Shown here: piece by piece, positions 1-5,370 of the stretch
Layout of the letters: each line of letters begins with the position of its first letter
Position numbering within the stretch: position 1 is the first letter of the stretch
Source of the DNA: JBBILG01 sp037445085
GTDB taxonomy: Bacteria > Pseudomonadota > Gammaproteobacteria > Burkholderiales > Methylophilaceae
DNA length: 8,729 bases
NCBI GenBank assembly: GCA_037445085.1
Contig: JBBILG010000078.1
Span: forward strand, 1-8,729
Direction: 5' to 3'
Made by a program: the position numbers and the translations under genes
The notes under the pieces: model-generated
The model's database searches: none
Told to the model about the DNA's origin: nothing
What the model saw: only the letters and a program-made list of their open reading frames with translations

Positions 1-33
1 TGCGAGCCATTGTTCGGCCAGAGGGCTGGCCTC

Positions 34-1974
34 CTACAGCGTTGGGGTGGTATCCGCTGCAAAAAACGCCGCCACATCCGCTACCTCGCGCGTGCGCCGC
101 ATCGGCGGCAGGCTTTGCCAGATGCGGCGGCCATAGGGTTTTTCCACCAGGCGCGGGTCGCAGATCATCAGCACGCCGCGGTCCGTCTCGTCGCGGATCA
201 GCCGGCCGGCACCCTGCTTGAGGGTGATGACGGCATAGGGCAACTGGTATTCCATGAAGGCGTTGCGGCCCTCATGGTTCATCCTGTCGATGCGGGCGGC
301 CAGCACGGGGTCGTCCGGCGGGGCGAATGGCAGCTTGTCGATGATGACCAGCGACAGCGCCGCGCCGCGCACGTCCACGCCTTCCCAGAAGCTCTGCGAG
401 CCGATGAGCACGGCGTTGCCCAGCCGGCGGAAGCGCTCCAGCAGCTCGGTGCGCGAGCGCTCGCCCTGCAGCAGCAGGGGGTAGTCCAGCCCCTCGCCCA
501 CGAAGGCGTCCTTCAGCAGTGCGTGGATATCGCGCATGGCGCGCAGGCTGGTGCACAGCACGAAGGCGCGTCCGTGGCTCGCGCGGATGGCGGGCAGCGC
601 CACCGCCGCGACGGCCGCGCAATAACCCGGGCTGTTGGGCGGCGGCATGCCGTGCGGAACGTACAGCAGCGATTGCGCCGGGTAGTCGAAGGGGCTGTCC
701 CAGCGCGCGGTGATGGCTTCATCGAGGCCCATCTGGCCGAGATAGTGGGAGAAATCGCTTTTCACCGCCAGCGTGGCGGAAGTAAAGATCCAGGCGCGCG
801 GATGGCCCTGCATCTGTTTGGCAAAGAGATCGGCGACGGATAACGGCGTGGCATGCAGTTGCACCGACTGGGTGAAAACTTCCACCCAGCGCACCAGGTT
901 GGCGTCAGCCCCGGCCCGCCATTTGCCGAGCTGCTCGCCGAGCGCCGAGGCGCGCTGCCGGCAGTTTTCCAGCGCGGGGTCGCGCCCGGCCTGGGTTTCC
1001 AGGATGCCGGCGAGGTCGGCAAGGCGGGCCAGCATGGCATCGTAAGCCGCGCCGAAACCATCGCGCTGCAGGGCACGGTGCACCGGCATGCGCGCGGCAT
1101 CCGGCCCGAACATGAGGCGGAAGTCGCGCACCGCCTTTTCCAGCGCGGTGGTGGCGTCGGCGATGGCCGGGCAGTCCCTGGCGGTGGTGAGGTATTCGGC
1201 GTGGGCGTCGCGCGCCAGTTCCAGCAACTGGCTGGTGGAGACATCCTCGCCGAAGAACAGCCCGGCGATTTCCGGCAACTGGTGCGCCTCGTCGAAGATC
1301 ACCGTGTTGGCGGCCGGCAGCAATTCGGACACGCCCTCGTCGCGCAGCATGACGTCGGCAAAAAATAAATGATGATTCACCACCACCACGTCCGCGGCCA
1401 ATGCTTTTTTGCGCGCCTCCATGACGAAGCACGCCTTGTAGTGCGCGCATTCCTGGCCCAGGCAGTTGTCGCGCGTGGAAGTCACCGCCGGCCAGATGGT
1501 GGCGGCCTCCGGCACTTCCGGCAGCTCGCTCCTGTCGCCGGTGGCACTGGTTTCGGCGAAGTTGCGGATCACGTGCACGTGGCGCGCATCCTCGCGGTTC
1601 AGGAAGCGCCCTTCCTTGGCCGTGCGCTCCAGGTGGAAGTGGCAGACGTAGTTGGCGCGCCCCTTGAGCATGGCCACCGTGACCGGCACGGTCAGCGCAT
1701 CGCGCACCGCCGGCAGGTCGCGGTTGAAGAGCTGGTCCTGCAGCGTCTTGGTGCCGGTGGAAATGATCGCCTTGCCGCCGGAGAGTAGCGCCGGCACCAG
1801 ATAGGCGAAGGTCTTGCCGGTGCCGGTGCCGGCCTCCGCCACCAGCACCCGGTTCTGCGCGATGGCCTGGCGGATGGCCTGTGCCATCTCCACCTGCTGC
1901 TGGCGCGTGCGGTAGCCGGGAATGGCCGCGGCCAGGGGGCCGTCGGCGGCAAAGACGTGGGAGATCTCGGACAA
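34..1974 (-). CDS. yoaA: YoaA-type ATP-dependent DNA helicase (DinG/XPD-like, iron-sulfur)
   Basis: This 646-residue protein is a superfamily 2 DNA helicase of the DinG/YoaA branch; family members unwind DNA 5' to 3' and act in repair of stalled replication forks. Visible motifs in order are Walker A AEAGTGTGKT (46-55), a likely 4Fe-4S ligand set C111, C171, C176 and C182, the DEAH box (228-231), TSATL (398-402), SFWEGVDV (528-535) and motif VI QGAGRLIR (587-594). As I recall it, E. coli YoaA is close in both length (about 636 residues) and sequence, including NCLG-x2-C and ARKKA-x2-ADVVVVNHHLF. The start is a TTG at 1974-1972. No ATG lies between it and the conserved DGPLAAAIPGYR segment, and the length from TTG fits the family. 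Only a weak GAG precedes it as a ribosome site. The gene is divergent from the exporter operon. Family assignment is firm; the exact start is less so. Confidence 0.95.
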   Translation of the reverse strand: MSEISHVFAADGPLAAAIPGYRTRQQQVEMAQAIRQAIAQNRVLVAEAGTGTGKTFAYLVPALLSGGKAIISTGTKTLQDQLFNRDLPAVRDALTVPVTVAMLKGRANYVCHFHLERTAKEGRFLNREDARHVHVIRNFAETSATGDRSELPEVPEAATIWPAVTSTRDNCLGQECAHYKACFVMEARKKALAADVVVVNHHLFFADVMLRDEGVSELLPAANTVIFDEAHQLPEIAGLFFGEDVSTSQLLELARDAHAEYLTTARDCPAIADATTALEKAVRDFRLMFGPDAARMPVHRALQRDGFGAAYDAMLARLADLAGILETQAGRDPALENCRQRASALGEQLGKWRAGADANLVRWVEVFTQSVQLHATPLSVADLFAKQMQGHPRAWIFTSATLAVKSDFSHYLGQMGLDEAITARWDSPFDYPAQSLLYVPHGMPPPNSPGYCAAVAAVALPAIRASHGRAFVLCTSLRAMRDIHALLKDAFVGEGLDYPLLLQGERSRTELLERFRRLGNAVLIGSQSFWEGVDVRGAALSLVIIDKLPFAPPDDPVLAARIDRMNHEGRNAFMEYQLPYAVITLKQGAGRLIRDETDRGVLMICDPRLVEKPYGRRIWQSLPPMRRTREVADVAAFFAADTTPTL

Positions 1975-2011
1975 AGCGGACTCGGTACGGCAACGATCGC
2001 GGGAAGCGGTT

Positions 2012-2017
2012 ACTATA
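2012..2017 (-). promoter_or_regulatory. possible -10 element for yoaA
   Basis: On the minus strand this reads TATAGT, 5 of 6 matches to the sigma-70 -10 consensus. It would give a leader of roughly 30 nt before the TTG start. No good -35 box lies 16-18 nt upstream, so this is a weak call based on one hexamer in an otherwise GC-rich spacer. Confidence 0.25.
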
Positions 2018-2041
2018 AACCAAATCCGGACGCGCTTACGG

Positions 2042-2070
2042 TTGAGCGTAGCCCTGCGCCGTATTACACT
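2042..2070 (+). promoter_or_regulatory. candidate sigma-70 promoter of the exporter operon
   Basis: TTGAGC (2042-2047) and TACACT (2065-2070) are separated by exactly 17 nt; each matches the sigma-70 consensus at 4 of 6 positions. Transcription would begin near 2077, leaving a leader of about 100 nt that contains the dispersed repeat at 2098-2124. It is the best-spaced pair I see in the divergent region. No operator palindrome or regulator gene is evident nearby. Confidence 0.35.
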
Positions 2071-2097
2071 TGCCGGCGCATGGCACCGTATGGCAGG

Positions 2098-2124
2098 CCC
2101 TTCGACGTGCTCAGGACAGGCGCC
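2098..2124. repeat. fragment of a dispersed TTCGAC/GCTCAGGAC intergenic repeat
   Basis: The core TTCGACGTGCTCAGGACAGG (2101-2120) resembles a short repeat scattered through many proteobacterial genomes (variants of CTTCGACAAGCTCAGG). From memory, such copies are often mistranslated into predicted proteins as strings like STCSGQ or RAQDRR, and both strings appear in frames here. Only one copy is present in the window, so repetitiveness is inferred from recall and not shown by the sequence. It lies between the candidate promoter and the adaptor start codon. Confidence 0.5.
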
Positions 2125-2162
2125 GAAGCATGAACGACATGGATTACCGCGATACTTTTTAT

Positions 2163-2170
2163 AGGCAAGG
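2163..2170 (+). promoter_or_regulatory. ribosome binding site that decides the adaptor start
   Basis: AGGCAAGG ends 7 nt before the ATG at 2178. The alternative in-frame ATGs at 2070, 2130 and 2139 have no comparable site, and translation from them would put a polar stretch, partly encoded by the dispersed repeat, in front of the membrane anchor. Confidence 0.55.
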
Positions 2171-2177
2171 CTTATTC

Positions 2178-3326
2178 ATGCGCCGCATCCTCGTCCTCCT
2201 GCTGCTGGCGGCACTCGCCGCCGGCGCTTACTGGTGGCTGGCCCGTCCCAAGCCCATCCCGGTAGCCCTGGCCGAAGTCACGCGCGGCACGGTGGAGGCC
2301 AGCGTCTCCAACACCCGCGCCGGAACGGTGGAGGCCTGCCGGCGCACGCGGCTGTCGCCCATTGCCGGCGGCCGCATCACCCATCTCGGCGCCGGCGCGG
2401 GCGATCGCGTGCGGCAGGGGCAGGTGCTGCTGCGCCTGTGGAACGAGGACCAGCAGGCGCAGAGCACCCTGGCGCAGACGCAGGTGGTCAGCGCGAAGAA
2501 GCGCGTGGGCGAGGCTTGCGCCCTGGCCGACCATGCCGAACGCGAGGCCGCGCGCATGGCGACGCTGCACGCGCGCGGCTTCGTTTCCGCAGGGGCCGAA
2601 GAAAAGGCCCGTTTTGAGGCTCAGTCGCGCCGCGCCGCCTGCAACACGGCGCACGCCGAAGTGACCCATGCGCAGGCGCGCCTGCGGCTCACCCAGGTGG
2701 AACAGGGGCGCACCGTGCTCATCGCCCCTTTCGCCGGCACGGTGGCGGACATCGTCGGCGAGCTGGGCGAATACACCACGCCCTCGCCGCCCGGCGTGGC
2801 AACCCCGCCGGCCATCGATCTCATCGACGATTCCTGCCTGTATGTCACCGCCCCCATGGACGAGGTGGATGCGCCCAAGGTCCGCGTCGGCCAGGCCGCG
2901 CGCATCAGCGTAGATGCCTGGCCGGGGCGCGTGATGCCGGCGCGGGTGAAGCGCGTGGCGCCCTATGTGCTGGCGGTGGAAAAGCAGGCGCGCACGGTGG
3001 ACGTGGAGGCGGAATTCGTCACGCCGCCGGCGCCGGGCGAGTTGCTGGTGGGCTACAGCGCCGATCTCGAAGTGATCCTGGAGGTGCGCGAGAACGCGCT
3101 GCGCGTGCCGACCTCGGCGGTGCTGGAAGGCAACAGGGTGCTGCTCTACCGCCCCGATACCGGCCGGCTGGAGGCGCGCGCCATCGTCACCGGCATCATG
3201 AACTGGCAATACACGGAGGTGCTGCAAGGGCTGCGGGAAGGCGACCGCATCGTCGCCTCGCTGGAACGTGAAGGTATCGAGACCGGGGCGCTGGTGACGC
3301 CGGAAGCCGACACGACGAGCCGCTGA
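2178..3326 (+). CDS. HlyD/MacA-type periplasmic adaptor subunit of ABC exporter
   Basis: This 382-residue membrane fusion protein should link the inner-membrane permease to an outer-membrane channel. Residues 4-21 are a hydrophobic N-terminal anchor. The first lipoyl half follows at about 59-88 (SPIAGGRITHL, then GDRVRQGQVLLRL), then a helical hairpin at about 90-177 with its tip near LHARGFVS (130-137), the second lipoyl half at 180-200 (LIAPFAGTVADIVGELGEY), a beta-barrel at about 212-300 and a membrane-proximal domain to about 370. Four cysteines, C54, C114, C155 and C220, are unusual for a periplasmic adaptor; C114 and C155 are equidistant from the hairpin tip. The start at 2178 is chosen because it puts the anchor at the N-terminus and has a ribosome site. 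It is the first gene of the operon. The substrate cannot be told from sequence. Confidence 0.92.
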   Translation: MRRILVLLLLAALAAGAYWWLARPKPIPVALAEVTRGTVEASVSNTRAGTVEACRRTRLSPIAGGRITHLGAGAGDRVRQGQVLLRLWNEDQQAQSTLAQTQVVSAKKRVGEACALADHAEREAARMATLHARGFVSAGAEEKARFEAQSRRAACNTAHAEVTHAQARLRLTQVEQGRTVLIAPFAGTVADIVGELGEYTTPSPPGVATPPAIDLIDDSCLYVTAPMDEVDAPKVRVGQAARISVDAWPGRVMPARVKRVAPYVLAVEKQARTVDVEAEFVTPPAPGELLVGYSADLEVILEVRENALRVPTSAVLEGNRVLLYRPDTGRLEARAIVTGIMNWQYTEVLQGLREGDRIVASLEREGIETGALVTPEADTTSR

Positions 3327-3339
3327 GCGCCGTATTGCA

Positions 3340-3344
3340 ATGAA
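3340..3344 (+). repeat. left copy of target-site duplication (ATGAA)
   Basis: ATGAA abuts the left terminal inverted repeat and recurs exactly at 3468-3472, just after the right one. The identity extends to ATGAACC (3340-3346 against 3468-3474), but the last CC on the left also belongs to the terminal repeat. This copy probably marks the original ATPase start codon. Confidence 0.7.
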
Positions 3345-3467
3345 CCCAGATTATCCATTAGGTCCAAAGCACGGCTGTAGGAGCGGCGCCCCCGCCGCGA
3401 TGTGCGCCCGCAATCGCGGCGAGGGCGCCGCTCCTACAGATACGTACATCCAAATGGACAATCCGGG
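3345..3467. mobile_element. MITE-like palindromic insertion between adaptor and ATPase
   Basis: This 123-bp non-coding element has terminal inverted repeats of 18 bp with 15 matches: left CCCAGATTATCCATTAGG (3345-3362), right complement CCCGGATTGTCCATTTGG (3467-3450). It carries an inner hairpin (3375-3439) and is flanked on both sides by ATGAA. No transposase is encoded, so mobility would depend on an enzyme elsewhere in the genome. Excising the element with one ATGAA copy leaves the adaptor stop 13 nt from an ATGAACC start, a normal operon spacing, which supports insertion into a once shorter gap. The family is not one I can name. A REP/BIME-like origin for the inner part is also possible. 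Confidence 0.72.
3375..3439. repeat. 27-bp-stem hairpin of GTAGGAGCGGC type
   Basis: The arms 3375-3401 and 3413-3439 are complementary at 26 of 27 positions (a single C-A mismatch, 3392/3422) around an 11-nt loop. The arm begins CTGTAGGAGCGGCGCC. Sequences with the GTAGGAGCGGC head are, from memory, common as extragenic palindromes in gamma- and betaproteobacteria. No T-run follows either arm, so it is unlikely to be an intrinsic terminator. In the operon mRNA it would form a very stable structure between the adaptor and ATPase genes and could stabilise one segment or uncouple expression levels. Confidence 0.85.
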
Positions 3468-3472
3468 ATGAA
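3468..3472 (+). repeat. right copy of target-site duplication (ATGAA)
   Basis: This exact repeat of 3340-3344 directly follows the right terminal inverted repeat. Its ATG is the present start codon of the ABC ATPase, so the insertion appears to have preserved the coding sequence by duplicating its first codon. Confidence 0.7.
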
Positions 3473-4154
3473 CCGTCTGATCCAGCTTCGCGGCATCCAG
3501 CGCATCTTCCGGCTGGGCGAGAGCGAGGTGCACGCGCTGCGCGACATCGGGCTTGCCATCGACGCCGGCGAATACGTGTCGGTCATGGGGCCGTCCGGCT
3601 CCGGAAAATCCACCCTGCTCAACCTGATCGGCCTGCTGGATCGGCCCAATGCCGGCACCTACCTGCTGGAAGGGCGCGACGTCACCACCCTGAGCGCGGA
3701 CGAGCAGGCGGGCGTGCGCAGCCGCCGCATCGGCTTCGTGTTCCAGAGCTTTCACCTGGTGCCGCGCCTCACCGCGGCGGAGAACATCGCCCTGCCGCTG
3801 GTGCTGGCCGGGATCGAGGCGGCCGAGCGCGGCCGGCGCGTGGAGCGGGCGCTGCGCGACTACGGCCTCGCGGATCGCGCCCACCACCGCCCGGATCAGC
3901 TCTCGGGCGGGCAGCGCCAGCGCGTGGCCATCGCCCGCGCGACCATGATGCACCCGGCGGTATTGCTGGCCGATGAGCCCACCGGCAATCTCGACCATGC
4001 CACCGGCGAGGAAGTGGTGCGGCTGCTGGAAGCGCTCAACGGCCAGGGTGTCACCCTGATCATCGTCACCCACGACCAGGCGCTGGGGGCACGCGCAAGC
4101 CGCCGCATCGCCATGCGCGACGGCGCCATCGCCGGCGACAGCCGGAGCGGCTGA
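3468..4154 (+). CDS. ABC transporter ATP-binding protein (MacB/LolD type)
   Basis: This 228-residue cytoplasmic ATPase should energise the adjacent permeases. All nucleotide-binding motifs are intact: Walker A GPSGSGKST (41-49), Q-loop Q93 in FVFQSFHLVPRLTAAEN, signature LSGGQ (145-149), Walker B VLLADEP with catalytic E170, D-loop NLD (174-176) and switch H202 in IVTHD. The FQSFHLVPRLTAAENIALPL stretch is typical of the MacB/LolD subfamily, which drives mechanotransmission rather than classical alternating-access export. The ATG at 3468 is chosen because the protein then begins just before the first conserved strand; an upstream in-frame ATG at 3402 lies inside the inserted element. Its stop overlaps the next start as TGATG. 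The original start codon was probably at 3340, before the insertion. Confidence 0.95.
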   Translation: MNRLIQLRGIQRIFRLGESEVHALRDIGLAIDAGEYVSVMGPSGSGKSTLLNLIGLLDRPNAGTYLLEGRDVTTLSADEQAGVRSRRIGFVFQSFHLVPRLTAAENIALPLVLAGIEAAERGRRVERALRDYGLADRAHHRPDQLSGGQRQRVAIARATMMHPAVLLADEPTGNLDHATGEEVVRLLEALNGQGVTLIIVTHDQALGARASRRIAMRDGAIAGDSRSG

Positions 4155-5362
4155 TGCGGGCGGCGGATACCCTGCGCTTCGCCTGGCGGGCCGCCAGCGG
4201 CACGCCGCTGCGCGCCGGCCTGCTGCTCCTGGCCATGGCCATCGGCGTGGCGGCGGTGGTGATGCTCACCGCCCTGGGCGACGGCGCGCGCCGCTACGTG
4301 GTGGGCGAGTTTTCCGCCATCGGCACCAACCTGGTCATCGTGCTGCCGGGGCGTTCGGAAACCCGCGGCTTCAACCCGGTCAACGCCATCACCAGCACAC
4401 CGCGCGACCTCACCGTGGAGGACGCCGCCGCCCTCACCCGCATCCCCGGCGTGCGGCGGGTGGCGCCGATCTCTGTGGGCACCTCGGAGGTCCGCTACGG
4501 CGGCCGCCTGCGCGAGGCCATGCTGGTCGGCACCAATGCCGATTTCCTGGAAGTGCGGCGCATGCGGCTCGCCCAGGGGCGCTTCCTGCCGCGCGAGGGG
4601 GCGGACGGCGGCGCCGGCGTGGCGGTGCTCGGCGCGCGGCTGCGCGACGAGCTGTTCGGCGTCGAACCGGCGGTGGGCAAGCTGGTGCGCATCGGCGACC
4701 GCCGCTTCCGCGTCATCGGCGTGCTGGCTCCCGGCGGCCGGGGCCTCGGGATGACCAGCGACGAGATCGTCATCGTCCCGGTCGCCACGGCAATGGCCAT
4801 GCTGGATACCAATACCCTGTTCCGCATCCTCGTCGAGGGCCGCAGCCGCGGCGAGGTGGAAGCGGTCAAGCGCGGCGTGCTGCAGACGCTGGTGGAGCGC
4901 CACCGCGGCGAGGAGGATTTCACCCTGATCACCCAGGATGCAGTGCTGGCAACCTTTGACCGCATCCTGCGCGTGCTCACGCTGGGGGTGGCCGGCATCG
5001 CCGCCATCAGCCTGGGGGTGGCCGGCATCCTGGTGATGAACGTGATGCTGGTGTCGGTCACCCAGCGCACCGCCGAGATCGGCCTGCTCAAGGCGCTGGG
5101 CGCACCGGCGCGCATCATCCGCAACGCCTTCCTCGCCGAGGCGGTGCTGCTCTCGCTGGCGGGCGCGCTGCTGGGGGTCGTGCTGGGCGAAGCCGGCGCC
5201 GCCGCGCTGCGCCAGCTCTTCCCCGCCTTCCCGGCCCATCCGCCGGTGTGGGCGGTCGCCGCCGGCGTGACCACCGCGCTCGCCACCGGCCTCTTGTTCG
5301 GGGTGATGCCGGCCCGCCGCGCCGCGCACCTCGATCCGGTGCAGGCGCTGTTCAAACGTTGA
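4154..5362 (+). CDS. MacB/FtsX-type ABC permease, first paralogue
   Basis: This 402-residue inner-membrane protein has the MacB layout: transmembrane helix 1 (about 21-43), a large periplasmic core domain (about 50-265), then helices 2-4 (about 273-300, 325-352 and 364-386). The RTAEIGLLKALGA segment (305-317) is the cytoplasmic coupling region that contacts the ATPase. There is no fused ATPase domain, unlike E. coli MacB. It aligns from residue 1 with the following gene (for example LRFAWRAA against FRYAARSL, GEFSAIGTNLVIVLPGR against AEFSQFGTNVITITPGR), so the two probably form a heterodimer. The start overlaps the ATPase stop, and GGAG at 4144-4147 lies 6 nt before it, which supports translational coupling. 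An 18-bp direct repeat occurs in the helix 2 coding region. Confidence 0.93.
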   Translation: MRAADTLRFAWRAASGTPLRAGLLLLAMAIGVAAVVMLTALGDGARRYVVGEFSAIGTNLVIVLPGRSETRGFNPVNAITSTPRDLTVEDAAALTRIPGVRRVAPISVGTSEVRYGGRLREAMLVGTNADFLEVRRMRLAQGRFLPREGADGGAGVAVLGARLRDELFGVEPAVGKLVRIGDRRFRVIGVLAPGGRGLGMTSDEIVIVPVATAMAMLDTNTLFRILVEGRSRGEVEAVKRGVLQTLVERHRGEEDFTLITQDAVLATFDRILRVLTLGVAGIAAISLGVAGILVMNVMLVSVTQRTAEIGLLKALGAPARIIRNAFLAEAVLLSLAGALLGVVLGEAGAAALRQLFPAFPAHPPVWAVAAGVTTALATGLLFGVMPARRAAHLDPVQALFKR

Positions 5363-5370
5363 ACCACGAA

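Larger units (their letters stand above)
3340..3471 (+). other. 43-codon leader ORF created by the insertion
   Basis: The duplicated left ATG opens a frame of 43 codons that reads through the whole inserted element without a stop. Its product begins MNPDYPLGPK and ends YIQMDNPG. It terminates at TGA 3469-3471, which overlaps the ATPase start codon as ATGA. Proline, glycine and alanine dominate and nothing suggests a folded domain. If translated, its likely role is to deliver ribosomes to the displaced ATPase start. Its own initiation region is weak, with no clear Shine-Dalgarno, but the adaptor stop lies only 13 nt upstream, so coupling to the adaptor is possible. Expression is not shown. Confidence 0.35.

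Noticed and set aside
1..10. Possible start of a further minus-strand gene (ATG at 10-8, reading MAR)
   Set aside because: Only three codons are visible, the purine-rich site is too far upstream, and another frame is equally open; there is nothing to identify.
16..31. Short hairpin (GGCCAG, 4-nt loop, CTGGCC) just after the helicase stop
   Set aside because: The stem is only 6 bp and no T-run follows on the minus strand, so I do not call a terminator.
905..2023. Long frame in another register of the minus strand over the helicase gene
   Set aside because: It is a shadow of the helicase: low-complexity composition rich in R, G and A, and no conserved motifs.
2130..2177. Alternative adaptor start at ATG 2130 (MNDMDYRDTF)
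   Set aside because: It would place 16 polar residues before the membrane anchor and lacks a ribosome site, whereas AGGCAAGG precedes ATG 2178 at a good distance.
3375..3439. Reading the strong hairpin as a Rho-independent terminator of the adaptor gene
   Set aside because: No T-tract follows on either strand, and the downstream ATPase and permeases need the operon transcript.
3402..3467. Upstream in-frame ATPase start at ATG 3402
   Set aside because: It lies in the loop of the hairpin and adds 22 residues encoded by the inserted element that the ATPase family lacks.
3896..5329. Long open frame on the minus strand opposite the ATPase and first permease
   Set aside because: GC-rich third positions keep the opposite strand open. 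Its translation is rich in H, R, Q and A without motifs, while the plus strand encodes complete conserved proteins.
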